DNA of 64,000 nucleotides from the NCBI GenBank assembly GCA_037074615.1, contig CM073522.1:23186962-23250961 (forward strand). The letters run 5' to 3'. Below, piece after piece: positions 45,286-58,454 of the stretch. The stretch's first letter is position 1. Each line of letters starts with the position of its first letter. The DNA is from Leucaena leucocephala. Lineage: Eukaryota; Streptophyta; Magnoliopsida; Fabales; Fabaceae. Both the position numbers and the translations under genes were made by a program. The notes below the pieces were generated by a model. The model was not told the origin of the DNA. It ran no database searches and saw nothing but the letters and a program-made list of their open reading frames with translations.

Positions 45286-45949
45286 TTTCTACCCCCTTAA
45301 AATAAATTTCGTCCTCGAAATTTACTTGGCATCTGAGTCAACTATCCTGGATATAGCTCTTCTGTATATCCTTTCCTGGCTCATGACTAAGGCTTGGGGC
45401 ATTTATCCTCTTATACTTATGGACAACTCATTACACTTGTGAGTAGTGTCCATTTCTTTCATATCTTACTCCACAGAATTCTGATGTAATTCTGGGGTCT
45501 ACTTCACCCTTCTTACACTTTGCTAATCTCTCAAGAGAAATATTTTCTTCTGACTTTCTTTCTCCTGATACGAGATCATAACCCAGATAACTTCTCTAGC
45601 TTTTCTTAACTGTGCTTATATCTTCATGCATTTATGCCAAACCTTTGTGGCATTTGCACTTTCTTATCCCTTCTTAGGGCTTACATATCATTAGGCTACT
45701 CTTGCCTTAGCACCTTTCAATTTAACGTGCTACTGGGTTAGGGCTAAATTACTCTTTATATAGCTTTAGGCCCTAGCAATCTCTTTCTTATAGAACTACG
45801 TTCTATCATTGCTTTGCCTTATACCTTCTTCTCTAGGTCTCTCTGGCCTTTTAATCTCTCATGACTTGTTATAATGACCAAGAACTTTTCATTATCCACA
45901 TCATCATCTAGGCATATAGTTCCTTGCAGCTCAGTCGCCCCTACAGCTA

Positions 45950-46260
45950 TGGTTCTTTTTAACCATTCTTAGGGTTGACCTCAGGAAATTTGGAGACTCT
46001 GTCTATGGTAAGAGCAAATACCTTTCCTAGGGATGTCAGCATTCTTAGGGCATCCTCTTGCAAAGTGGCCTTTCTCACCACAACTGCTTTGCCCTGCTTA
46101 ACATTCCCATGTGCCATGGCTCTTTCCACCATATTGACATCTCTGCTTTCCAACCCCATCATTACTTTGATCAGTCCCCTGTCTGAACTACTGCCTCTTT
46201 CTCTTGCTATTGGCTTCACACCTTGAGCTACCTCCCAGAGTGCTCTTAGCCAATGCTTTT
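45950..46260 (-). pseudogene. Fragment of a gag C-terminus (unit B)
   Basis: Counterpart of 37780-38080. It resembles the last 80 codons of element 2 gag, but knuckle residues and frame are lost; the longest open stretch is in a shifted frame. Confidence 0.65.
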
Positions 46261-46539
46261 CTATTCTCTGTACATAGGGAATTCTCTTTTCTGTTTCTCA
46301 GGCATACTTCTACAAAACTTTGAATATCAGTACTCAGATTTGGACTTGAACTCCGTCTTTGTTAAGGAAAAACTAAGTTTAGTCTGTATACTAGAGGCTA
46401 CCTGAGGAAAATCATTATAAAACAATTTCTCTGGGTGAGTTTATCAACTAGTGAAGCTTTCTTACCTTAACTTCGTCTTTGGCATTCATCTTCCCAAAGA
46501 GATGCTACATTGTACTCCCATCTCATGGCTCATTACTTT

Positions 46540-46700
46540 CCTTAGGCTAGGTTTAACTGTGACCTCGGGATCTAACTGCGATCAACCGTTAGCCTCTTCA
46601 GAATCCAACTGCGACTCTGAAGCTGTTAGGATCTATCTTTGATCCTGGAGCCATGCTAGGATCTAACTATGACCCTCCAGAATCTAACTGCGATTCTGTT
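46540..46700 (-). repeat. Hairpins of unit B homologous to the RCAGTTA set
   Basis: Same series as 38370-38525. AGAATC/GATTC around GCAGTTA is intact; the AGGTC stem has decayed on one side (GGTTTAAC). Confidence 0.65.
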
Positions 46701-48564
46701 GTACTGTATATCTCCCGAAGATTTTAAACCAACAGACTAAGTTATAAGGTTAACTGCTTCCACCTGTTGATAACTCCATAAATAAATATTTTAAAAATTT
46801 TATAGCCTTATTTTATTTACCCAGACTTTACTTACTTCCTCTTTTACTCAGGAGTTCCTTCTCATCTTTCAACCTGTGCTCTAACTGTGAGCCATTTGAA
46901 CTATGCTCTAATTGCGAGCAATCTATACCAGATCCAACTCTTATCTGAAGAGTGATCTAGAATAATCCCTTTACTGTTATTTGCTACTTTCTGTCTACCA
47001 TTCCTTTCAATAGAAATGGCCCTGAGTACTGTATTCACAAGCCTATAGAAATACCTGAGTAACCTCAAACATACATCATGTCTGAGTATCATATCATAAC
47101 TTATCGTCCCATAACTGAGACTATCTATCATCCTCAAAACAATCATATCATCCTCATATCATATGGTATGGGAGCAACATACTTTCTCATCTCATATATG
47201 TACTCATATATACTCTACCCTGCATGCACTGAAAAAGGGGAGTATCCATTCTACATAGCATACTCTAACATATGGCAACTGCAAGGAGATGCAATTATCA
47301 TATCTTATGGCAACATAAGCCATATCAGCATACTTTGCTCAACCATCCATCAGACATTGTAATAATCTAAGTAAGCCTCAAAACGTGTTTCTTTATCATA
47401 TTATTTGTCAGATCATCATCTGATCATACTATCTATCGCATTATCTGTCAGATTATCAATCACATGATCAAGATCTGACGAGCACATCTGTCTATCTTAC
47501 TTAGGTTGACACACTACCCTCTTACCATGGTATAGACTCAACCCTTCATTACTTTATCTTTCATAGGGAATAGGGGAGTCACTTTATCTCTTAACTTCTT
47601 CTATCTATCCATCAGTCCCAGTCTATTCTTGACCGGACTACGGTTCCTTAATGGACTTTCTCTTGATCCTTAATTCTCATGGATCTCATTCATCATCTCT
47701 TACTATTACTTCTATTCTCTAGGGTATTCTCCCTTAGGTCTACTACTTTTTTGTGATGGAATCCCTCTACTCAGGGAACATTTAGCTTTTTATCTATTAC
47801 CCATCACGTCTTTACCATTAGGCCATGTACTAGGATCATTCCTGGCAAATCTCAATCTAACTTTTAGGTCTTCTATTCAGATTAACTGAATAAAACCCCT
47901 ACAATGTAGATCTATTCTTAGTTATCACATAGAGGATCTACTTTTACATATTGTCTTAAACTGATCCTTCGTACCTCAGTACCTTTGTACTGTTTTGCTT
48001 ACCATATGCTATTCCAATCCTCTAGCTGATGGACTTCAGCAAGGTTGGTACCTTCATTATCATATGGCCTCTGCTATCTCTTGTTGCGACCTGAGAACTT
48101 CACAGTTGCAACTCACCTGCTCTGCGACTTTTAGTCGCGACTATCATATGCTACTCGTCACAACCTGGCATTTCTGTATCCTTTAGTCACGACCTATCTC
48201 TCAAAACATCGTGACCTGGACTCAAGGGTTTGACTAACCCTAACTATCTTGTATATGTTTTCTCTACTTCCTACTTTTAAAACCTGTAATCATACTCATT
48301 CTTATACAAAGGCAACATACTAGGTATAGGGTAGCTCAATGGTGTGCATACTGGACAATATAATCCAATCACATACAGGATTTATCCATTCATTAGCCAG
48401 TGGAAACAGAACACACATAAACTCGTACCTTAACTTGGTGCTAGAGACTTTCTTATCACATTGCCAGTCAGGGCATATACTCTTCCCTGAGTAGGGTATC
48501 TTTCGCCTGCTGTGTTCTGTGGACACTCCCTGGCATAATGTCTAGGCTTTCCACACCTATAGCA

Positions 48565-49640
48565 TCACCCTTGACCTACTAGACAAGGCCTCGTACCCTG
48601 GTCTCCACCACAGTTCCTACATTCATTAGGCCTTGATTGCCTACTAACTTCTCTTGGCCCACTACCTGGCCTACTTCCCTGTCCCTTATTAACTTCTGAC
48701 CCATATGCTGGCCTATTTCTCTTCTTACTGTTCCCTCTTAAGGAACCTGGTGGCATCACTCTTGATTTAGCAAGCTCACTCTTTTCTGGATATTGCACAT
48801 TCTTTTCTGTGATCCTGCATGCCTCTACGGCTTCATTAAACCTTCGTATCTGTCTAGGAAAAACCTTTTCCTTTAATGTAGGGTTTAACCCACGAGTTAA
48901 CTTTTCAGTGGTCCACCTCTTATCATTCATACAGTTTAGGTAAGTGGAGTATCGTGAAAGACGAATGAACCGAGCAAGATAATCATAAAAGGGTTCTCAC
49001 TCACCCTGCTTTAATATTAAAAATTCTGCTTCACGTTCATCTCGTACTGACTGTGGAAAATATTTCTCGTTGAACTGCTCAAGAAATGTTTCCCATGTAA
49101 GTGGAATATTTCTTGAGTGCAGAATCACTTCTGTATTCCTCCACCACCTATCTGCATCTTTTCTTAGCTTGTAAACTGCCAGCTGGGCCTTCCTTTCAGT
49201 ATGATTTTCTCTAACTGGCTTACCCAATCCTCAGCTATTTGTGTGTCAAAAGTCTCTTCAAACATGGGCGGATTAAACTTATGGAATCGTTCCATCCATG
49301 TTTGCAGACTTTCCTGGTTATTGTTATTTCCTATAGACCCCTGATGTCTATTCATTCTAGTCTGCGCATGATTTGGCTGAGGTTCAGGTTCTATATCATT
49401 TTCTGGTACTACCTCTTTCTCAGACTGCTGTAAGCTAGTAACTACAATAGCAACCGCCGTAGCGATAGTAAAATCTCGTTCTTGATCTTGGCTAGTCTGG
49501 GTTACCTGCATCTCATCTATTGCATGCTTTTGCTGTTCTAGCCTATCTAGAATAACTTGCATAGGGTCTATCTGACTATTAGAACCCTCTTCCCGAGGCT
49601 CTACCACTCCGGGTCTAACCGTTCTTCTTGTATTAACCAT
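48565..49640 (-). pseudogene. gag: Decayed gag of unit B
   Basis: ATG at 49640 (MVNTRRTVR) opens a frame with the coiled stretch and the capsid start (PPMFEETFDTQIAEDW). A short deletion near 49200 shifts the frame. The capsid centre (DADRWWRNTEVIL, PQSVRDEREAEFLILKQGE) continues in a second frame to a stop near 48997. The remainder (48565-48930) covers the capsid end and a first zinc knuckle (CRNCGGDQGTRPC, with the His changed to Gln), then a stop. At least three lesions; not functional. Confidence 0.85.
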
Positions 49641-49844
49641 GACTTCCACTTCTTTTTCTAGAATTGGGAAATCCAATCATATATATGCACAACAATATAT
49701 GCACATATGTAAAACATTTAGGATAACCCATACCAAATACCACATATCTTAACTATTTTAGAGCATTACTGAGCCAGAACCTTCTGTTCTGTGCCAGAAT
49801 CTTATGCTCTGAACCAGAGCCCTTTCTGGTCTATGCCAGAACCT

Positions 49845-49858
49845 TTTGCTCTGATACC
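49845..49858 (-). promoter_or_regulatory. Primer binding site of unit B
   Basis: TGGTATCAGAGC on the - strand, a perfect initiator-Met site, beside imperfect repeats of the CCAGAA.C.T.TGCTCTGA unit (49770-49850). Confidence 0.88.
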
Positions 49859-49862
49859 AAAA

Positions 49863-52702
49863 TAAAACATCCTTACTTTCATACGTCTTAGGGACCATTT
49901 CGTAGCATTTAGAACCACTTACAAGGTCATTGAAGTCAAATTTCTCAATCTGGAGTTTTACTCTTATCGAGTACTGTTCACTGTGCAAATTCCAGATGAG
50001 TGACCTGACTTCGAAAAATCATAACTAATTCTACAAAAATCGAAATGAAGTGGTTCAAATTTATAATTGAAGATAACTCAATTATATGTCAGGGAAAAAT
50101 AACTCGTTGTCAATTCATTGACAAAGTCAACGTCAGTCAATGTTAAAACTTTACTGTTCATCCAACGTTTTTCTCCTGAATCCAGCATTCTGGTCCCAAC
50201 TTTGATAATTTATATCTCCTTGTGTAGACATACAAATGAGTCATACTATATATCAAATCGAAGCTTGGTATGTATACTATTTACCTTAAAAATATCATAC
50301 ATTTATTCATCCATTTACTATTTTTAATTATGGGTCAAATATCCTCATGTCCCCACGGGTTACTGTTCATAGTGTTAATTTTCAGCAACCAACATTACAT
50401 ACATAAGCATACATACATCACATATCAGTCAAACATGCCAGATAACAATTATTATTGAATAATCTGCTGTTATACATCAGTGCATGATTAACATCCTCAT
50501 ATTTCTATTACATTTTCCGTTGTCTAAATTCCAACAGCATAATTGCTACATTCCTTCTGTAGAAAGTAACCGATCTTGTACCGATTCGGTATTTCCCATA
50601 GGAACTACCATTCTACGTAAGTACCCAGTAAAGACTGGATGAACCTTCTAGGTCCACTCACTTCCAGCCTCCTTAGACAGCACCTACATACACAGTACGT
50701 ATCAGTTCCTTTCTTTGTTCCTTCTTTGTTGCCAGAATTTTGGCAGCCTAACGGCGTCTCTAAAAGTTTCCAAATTCTATTTTGATAGAACCTCCCCTGT
50801 AATGTTATATATGGGAGTGAGATTCAAAAGAATCCCAGTAGCAACAATCATAACAATATATGTAATGCAGTGTGACAGTGCTTGCTTGTGGTTGTGTACA
50901 GATAAGTATGCTGCATGCTTCAATATTCAATAACATATGATCATAGTATATTAATAGAGCTTCAAGCATAACATATAAGACAACAATCCAAACAAACAAT
51001 AGCACAACAATTCACAAAGACATTACATAAAAGCTAGGATTAGTTACTACCTCAAAAGCAGAGCTCCAGAACTTCTACACTGCTTCCAACTTCACCAGAA
51101 CTTCCTTTCTTCCTTTTTCTCACTTTCTCTCTCAAGCACTTCCTTCTCTCTCTTATAAGCCTCTTGGCCGTGCATATGAAGAGCAAGGGGGGTATTTATA
51201 GTTTTGGTCAATGGCATTATTGTAATTTTAAAGCCATTTGATCCTGTGGTCCTGGTTTTTCCTGAATTTTCTATTTTTCTTTATTCCTTTTACTGCATCA
51301 TGCATGACATCACTCAATGCCACCTCATGGGACACCTCACCACCCACATTCTTCACATGGCGAAAATGGAGAGGGGAGAAGCCTTCTGGAAGCTTTTCGG
51401 TCCAATCCGGTACCGGCCCAGTCCGTCGCCTCGAAAACTGGACCGTTTTCTTAATCTACTTTTTCTGAAACCCATATTATGTCTTCTGACCTTACATTTA
51501 GTATCTAGACCCTTTATATCATTAACATTTTAATACTGGGTCTAAGCTCAATTACAGATCCCCTCCAAAATGACCAAAATACCCTTGGGTGCCCTTTCAT
51601 GCACTATCTTAACCCTAAGGGTAAAATTGTCATTTTACATATTTCTGTACCTCGTCAGGGCATATACTGACTCTGGTTAACTTCTCCTGTATATATATTG
51701 GCCTCTAGGCCTGTCCAGAATGACCCAAATACCCTTCATACACCTATTACCCCTTTGGTACAACATAGGGGCATTTTCATAATTTCGCACTTTTTCGGGG
51801 TTCTGCCGGGCACTGGCCCACCTATCAGTCCAAGAGTTTTATTGGGCCTTTATTGACACCATTATTGGGCCTTTCTGGGTCCATTAACTTTATGACACGC
51901 ATTACGAGGAATCTTCCTCTGGCACAGTTCATTGAATATTTTATTATTATTCACCATTTATACACATTTCCGGACACCGGCTCCTTCTGCCAGATACACT
52001 GCCCTACTGTGTCTGGGCAGCCATTTGGGTCATAATAGGCATCTGACTGTTGTTACCCGACCTTATTCAGTCTTAGTTTAAATACCGATAAATCTTCCTA
52101 TCGGATCCCTGGAGGCCTCATACTCCCGTATGGATTTTCTAATTTGTGAATAACTTTTTCTACAGACCTCCTATCGGTATTCTGTCAGTTTCCCGACATC
52201 CGCCCCATAAGGGTGCATCATCCTGTAATTTCTTACTTATATCTGAAATCTATGGTATCCGGTAGGAATTTTTATAACTTTTGGACGATCAGTCCATTTC
52301 TGGCTATCTGGAGTCTTAAAAAATTCCTGTATTAGGCTGGATTACCCGGCGTCACTTGCTCTACCTACTGGTGGGATATGGGGCTGATCGGAGTACGATC
52401 ACTATTTTTGCCTATTTCCGGTCCAAGTTTTCATAATTACACTTTGGCCCCGGAAACTTTTCTTCTTTTCAACTAACTCCCTTTATTTGGCTAAAATTAC
52501 ACCTAAATACCCCATATTTTTGTCTACTTTTCCTTCTTAGCTTTAAACTTTCCATAATTGCATTTAAGTCCTTTCATTTCCTTTCTTTTGCAATTTAATC
52601 CTTTTCTTTACATAAAGGACCACATCTTTTTCCTGAAAAAGAACTCATATATTCCATTTAATCTGTACATAGAAATCAGTACAGAAAATTAAGGATATTA
52701 CA
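49863..52702 (-). repeat. 5' LTR of unit B (U3 end TGTAATATCC)
   Basis: 2,840 bp. The U5 end is about 90% like the middle LTR. The U3 end is of the element 1 type, unlike the middle LTR. The terminal TG of the U5 end is mutated (TAAAACATCC). TATA box on the - strand at 51193-51200. The flanking bases CTGGG fit the target sequence in the LTR beyond it. Confidence 0.88.
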
Positions 52703-52779
52703 CTGGGACTACGGGTTTAGCAGCCTGCCCATATCAGACTACTTCCCAGTTCTCCTAGACCAAAAATCGGGATGTTACA
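52703..52779 (-). repeat. U3 tip of a gag-only element LTR
   Basis: The last 77 bases (TGTAACATCCCG on the - strand) of an LTR like that of element 2. The rest was displaced by the tandem array. A polypurine tract follows at 52780-52796. Confidence 0.88.
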
Positions 52780-54224
52780 ATTCTCCTCCCCTTTTAAAAA
52801 TTTTGTCCTCGAAATTTTAAGGGATGCCTCATCTTTCCTGAAGAGAACTTCTTACTGACCTATACAGCTATGTGATTCTTATAACGTAGTCATATATATA
52901 ACCAATAAGATCATCCCTCTCTGTCTTATCCTCACTCCAGTGATGGTCTAGAGGAGCAAAAGCTTGGTCCCAGACCTTCCACATGGATTCTTAGCAACTA
53001 ACATCTCTCATTATAGTTGCTTACAGCTATCCATGTTCTAACCCCTCATACAGCACCCTCATCACTGAGTTAAGACAGATTTATTATCTTACTAATTATT
53101 TCTCACGACTCGTTATAATGATCACATTCTCTAGATCAGAAAAGAACTCTTCATTAATCACATCATTTATATCTAGGCATACAGTTCTTCACAGCTAAGT
53201 CGCCCTTACAACTATGGTTCTTCTTAACCATTCTTAGGGTCGACCTCAGGGGATTTGGAGACTCTGTTCGAAAAAATGAAAAATACTCTTCCTGTTGTCT
53301 TTGGCCTAGGGATGTCAGCATTCTTAGGGCAAACTCTGGCAAAGTGGCCCTTCTCACCACACTTAAAACAACTGTCTTGCCCTGCTCGACACTCCCTTGT
53401 GCCATGGTTCTTTCCACATCTTTGACATCGCTGCTCTCCAACCTGATCCTCACCTTGATCAGTCCCCTGCCTAAACTGTTGCCTCTTCCTCTTGTTACTA
53501 TTATTGGCTTCATAACCTGAGCTACCTCCTAGAGTGCTCCTAGCCAATGCTTCTTTACCTCTTGCCTCTGACTTAGCTACTTCCTTGCTCCTTACGCTGT
53601 TCCCAGTTGCTGTATGATTATTCATACTTCTTTCTGTCAATCTGCAGACTTCTACAGCTCTATTAAACTGCGTAAGTTGCTGAGGAATTATTCTTTACTT
53701 TAGGGCACTGCTCAGACCCTCTACTAATCTCTTTGTCGACCATTCTTCGTCCTCCATTCTTCTAAGGTATGTGGAATAGTACGATAATCGGAGATACTTA
53801 GCCAAATACTCATCGAATGGCTCTTTCTCTCCCTGCTTCAAAGTAAGGAACTCAACTTCCTTCGTATCCCTCACTGACTGGGGAAAGTATTTTTCCCTAA
53901 ACTGGCCCAGAAACATTTCCCATGTAACTCGGATTCCTTTTGCTCGAAGAATTATTCCTCCACCATCTTCGCGCATCCTTCTCTAGCTTGAAAATGGCCA
54001 GCCGGGCTTTTCTTCCTGATAGGCAATCCAGCACCTCAAAAATCTTCTCAAGCTGATCTATCAAATCCTCAGCTACTTGGACGTCAAATGTCCCCTCAAA
54101 CGCCGGAGGATTGTACTTTTGGAACCGCTCCATCCATTGCTGAATGCTATAAGGATCTGTCACTGGATCCTCTATTCTTGACTGCCCATTATTTGGAGGA
54201 ATTCCTGATATCCCTTCTGCTGGT
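52780..54224 (-). mobile_element. Internal part of a second gag-only element
   Basis: Collinear with element 2 internal sequence from its polypurine tract (7555) to about 9030, then cut by the + strand LTR at 54225. No pol. Confidence 0.88.
53224..54224 (-). pseudogene. gag: Broken gag of the second gag-only element
   Basis: About 95% like the intact gag at 8015-9253. The zinc knuckles are intact (CQRCGKNHGTREC and CFKCGEKGHFARVC, 53300-53440). A stop (TAA at about 53694-53696) interrupts the frame after the capsid, and a deletion of about 12 bases plus a frame change lies near 53950. The N-terminus is missing because an LTR starts at 54225. Confidence 0.88.
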
Positions 54225-56590
54225 TGTAACATCCTGATTTTTGGTCTAGGAGAACTGGGAAGTAGTCTGATATGGGCAGGCTGCTAAACCCGTAGTCCCA
54301 AGGTAGTAATCTGATATGGGCGGATCACTTACCTGTATTTTGTAGGAATCCGAGGGATGAGCTAAGTCCTTCAGGATTTAAAGATGAGTTAACTCTTTAA
54401 CCTACAGAATCAGGACAGTTCACCTAGGTTCAAAATGAGGAATGTGAGGAATATCCTAAGTCTTAAGCCTAGAAATTCTGCAGGTAGCTTGATATGGGTT
54501 GGCTCTTGTGTAAGATAACCTGATATGGGCGGGTTGTCGAGCCTTTCAATTAACAATGACTCCCGAAGAGTTTAGAGGATGAGTTATTGAAAGAGAATTT
54601 CTAGAACTTAAGATGAAGGATAAGAAGATGAGAATAGATGCCAGAAAGAGAATGCAGGGGCAAAATCGTAATTTTGGGAAAGATCGGGCTGGTAGTCGAT
54701 GAGTACCATATTTTGCCAAAAATAGAGAAAATTATGCTGATCATTTCACTGAACTGTGAAATGTGCATATGAGGTCTCTATGTGTATGAAAGAATTAGAA
54801 ATATGACCAGGGGTAAAATGGTCATTTTGGAAAAGTGTGCGCGTGAGCGCTTTTTCAGGCCAAAATAGCCCGGTCCGGATAAAATATCTGAAAATACCAG
54901 GAGATAGAGAAAAGGATTCCGGGTTGAATGAGGAGTCACGGAATTTTGATTTGAGATCCCGATTTTTGTGTAAAAATTTCGGAAGATGGGAATTTACAGT
55001 TATAATCGGTAAAGAAAAAGCAGTCCCGATAGAGATGATCGGACTGTGGCTAGGGGGCCGTATAGTGTTTCTAAGGCCTTTAGTGACATCAGGGAAGGCC
55101 TAGGCCCATTACATCAGTCCAGTGGTAAAAGGGGCCGGTGTCCGGGAAAAAGGTGCGAAATGACGAAAATGCCCCTATGTTATAGAACAGCTGAAGAATG
55201 AGTAAAGGGTATTTTGGTCATTTGCCTAAGGTTAGACAGTCTAGGGAAGTTATCTGGATAGTTGTCTATGGTCAAAGAATACTCTGGTAAGATGGGAAAA
55301 TACAATAATGCCCCTAGACCTAGTAAAGTAAAGAAAGAGAGACTAAGGGCATTTTGGTAATTTGCCAAGGGGTGTTTCTTGGGAATCGTACCATCAGAGT
55401 ACTTGGGCTGGATCAGAGACCCAAGATGATATTCCCAGGCCCAAAAACGCAGGCCCAGTGATTCAGGGGGAAAAGTGACATTAAAATAATGATTTAATGA
55501 CTTTTCAGTAAAGTAAAGTTACTCGGTTGGCACGATAATCGAGAAGGTGATCAGATAAAGTCTGTGACTTATCTGGATAGCATTGGAAGGCGTGAAAGGT
55601 CCCTTCCAGATGCCACATGGCGTCATCTTAGAGGCAGAAGAAAAGCTAAGGACATGTGGCACGATCTCAGCCGCTGATTCCGGTGCAAGACTCTGGAACT
55701 ATCTGGAAATGCTGAGCAGCTGATGAGGTGTCCCAGGATTTAGACATGTGAGAAATGTACTGCTGAGGTGTCCGCTAAGGTGTCCTGGATGATACAGTAA
55801 AAAGGAATAAAAGAAAATAGGAAATTCCAGGAAAAACCAGGACCACAAGTTCAGAAGACTTCAAAATTATGAAAATGCCATCAAAGGAAACTATAAATAC
55901 CCCCTCCCCATTCATTTGCATCATGGTTTTGGGCAAGAAAGAGAGAGAAAGAAGAGAGAGAAGGAGAAAGAAAGAAGAAAGGAAGTTCTGGCGGAGCTGG
56001 AAGTAGTATAGAGATAGTAGAGTTCTGCTAAGCTTTTGAGGTAGTAACTAATCCTAGCTTTTATGTAATGGCTTTGTGATTTGATGTGCTATTGTTTGGT
56101 TGGTTGTTGTCTTATATGTTATGTCTGAAGCTCTACTGCAATGCTATGATCATATATTATTGCGTATGGTAGCATGCAGCATACTTATCTGTACACAATC
56201 ACAAGCAAGCACTGTCACTCTGCATTACATATATTGTTATGATTATTTACTACTGAGATTCCCCCGAATCTCATTCCCCATATCTAACCCATTACAGGGA
56301 AATTATGTTGAACTGAATTCTAAGAATTTTGAGAGACGCCGTTATGCTGCCGAATTTAAGACTGAACATCAGAATATGATAAGTACTGTGTACATAGGTG
56401 CTGTCTAAGGAGGCTAGAAGTGAGTGGACCTAGCTGGTTCATCCAGTCTTTCCTGGGTACTTACGTAGAATGGTAGTTCTCATGAGAGAATTACCGAATC
56501 AGTACGGTTCAGTTCTTTGTACAGATGAAGCTTAGCGGTTATACTGCCAAAATTCGGGCAGAAAAAGATGTAATAGAAATATAAAAATTC
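54225..56590 (+). repeat. LTR of the gag-only family, + strand arm of an inverted pair
   Basis: Starts TGTAACATCCTG. TATA box at 55892-55899; GA-rich leader; candidate donor at about 56039; conserved U5 block at about 56320-56560. It breaks off near 56590 before a GATGTTTCA end. Confidence 0.88.
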
Positions 56591-56610
56591 GGGCAAAATT
56601 CGGCAGCATA

Positions 56611-58454
56611 ACAATAGCACATCAAATCACAAAGCCATTACATAAAAGTTAGGATTAGTTACTACCTCAAAAGCTTAGCAGAACTCTACTATCTCTATAC
56701 TGCTTCCAGCTCCGTCAGAACTTCCTTTTTTCTTTCTTTCTCCTTCTCTCTCTTCTTTCTCTCTCTTTCTTGCCCAAAACCATGATGCAAATGAATGGGG
56801 AGGGGGTATTTATAGTTTCCTTTGAAGGCATTTTCGTAATTTTGAAGCCTTCTGAACTTGTGGTCCTGGTTTTTCCTGGAATTTTCTATTTTCTTTTATT
56901 CCTTTTTACTACATCATCCAGGACACCTCAGTGGACACCTCAGCAGCACATTTCTCACATGTCTAAATCCCGGGACACCTCATCAGCTGACTCAGCATTT
57001 CCGTATAGTTCCAGAGTCTTGCACCGGAATCAGCGGCTAAGATCGTGCCACGTGTCCTTAACTTTTCTTCAGCCTCTAAGATGACGCCATGTGGCATCTG
57101 GAAGGGACCTTTCACGCCTTCTAATGCTATCCAAATAAGTCCTGGACTTTATCTGATCACCTTTTCGGTTATCGTGCCAACCGAGTAACTTTACTTTACT
57201 GAAAAGTCATTAAATCATTATTTTAATGTCACTTTTCCCCCTGAATCACTGGGCCTGCGTTTTTGGGCCTGGGAATATCATCTTGGGTCTCTGATCCAGC
57301 CCAAGTACTCTGATGGCACGATTCCCAAGAAACACCCCTTGGCAAATTACCAAAATGCCCTTAGTCTCTCTTTCTTTACTTTATTAGGTCTAGGGGCATT
57401 ATTGTCTTTTCCCATCATACCAGAGTATTCTTTGACCCTTATCAACTATCTAGATAACTTCCCTGGACTGTCTAACCTTAGGAAAATGACCAAAATACTC
57501 TTTACTCATTCTTCAGCTGTTCTATAACATAGGGGCATTTTTGTCATTTCGCACCTTTTTCCCGGACACCAGCCCCTTTTACCACTGGACTGATCTAATG
57601 GGCCTGGGCCTTCCCTGGTGTCACTAAAGGCCTTAGAAACACTATACGGCCCCCTGGCCACAGTCCGATCATCCCTATCGGGACTGCTTTTCCTTTACCG
57701 ATTATAACTGTAAATTCCCATCTTCCGGAATTTTTACAGAAAAATCGGGACCTCAAATCAAATTCTGTGACTACTCATTCAACCCGGAATCCTTTTCTAT
57801 ATCTCCCGGTATTTTCAGATATTTTAGCCGGATCGGGCTGTTTTGACCTGAAAAAGCGCTCACGCGCACACTTTCCCAAAATGACCATTTTACCCCTGGT
57901 CACATTTCTAATTCTTTCATACACATAGAGACCTCATATGCACATTTCACAGTTCAGTGAAATGATCAGCATAATTTTCTCTATTTTCTGGCAAAATATG
58001 GTACTCATCGGCTACCAGCCCCTGCATTCTCTTTCTGGCATCTATTCTCATCTTCTTATCCTTCATCTTAAGTTCTAGAAATTCTCTTTCAATAACTCAT
58101 CCCTTAAACTCTTCGAGAGTCATCGTTACTTGAAAGGCTTGACAACCTGCCCATATCAGGTTATCTTGCACAGGAGCCAGCCCATATCAAGCTACCTGCA
58201 GAATTCCTAGGCTTAAGACTTAGGATATTCCTCACATTCCTCATTTTGAACCTAGGTGTATTGTCCCGATTCTATAGGTTAAAGACTTAACTCATCTTTA
58301 CATCCTGAAGGACTTAGCTCATCCCTCGGATTCCTATAAAATACAGGTACGTGATCCGCCCATATCAGATTACTACCTTGGGACTACGGGTTTAGCAGCC
58401 TGCCCATATCAGACTACTTCCCAGTTCTCCTAGACCAAAAATCGGGATGTTACA
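56611..58454 (-). repeat. LTR of the gag-only family, - strand arm
   Basis: Ends TGTAACATCCCG on the - strand at 58454. TATA box at 56807-56814. It lacks the U5 end. No target duplication links it to 54225. Confidence 0.88.

Larger units (their letters stand above)
45286..49862 (-). mobile_element. Internal region B of the tandem array
   Basis: Same order of parts as unit A with roughly 90-95% similarity where I compared them: polypurine tract next to 45286, gag C-terminal piece (45950-46260), hairpin region (46260-48060), decayed GTCGCGAC motifs (48085-48215), gag (48565-49640), leader and primer site (49845-49858). No pol. Confidence 0.8.
54225..58454. repeat. Large inverted repeat of two LTRs
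   Basis: 54225-56096 and the complement of 56611-58454 match closely; a 235-base stretch I compared differs at three places. The spacer of about 500 bases holds the rest of the + arm and a scrambled junction (56585-56611). The - arm has a 29-bp deletion near 58020. Confidence 0.88.

Noticed and set aside
54225..58454. A single element with two inverted LTRs, as in a transposon with long terminal inverted repeats
   Set aside because: The TG ends face outward, no target duplication is present and both LTRs lack their U5 ends, so a rearrangement is more likely.
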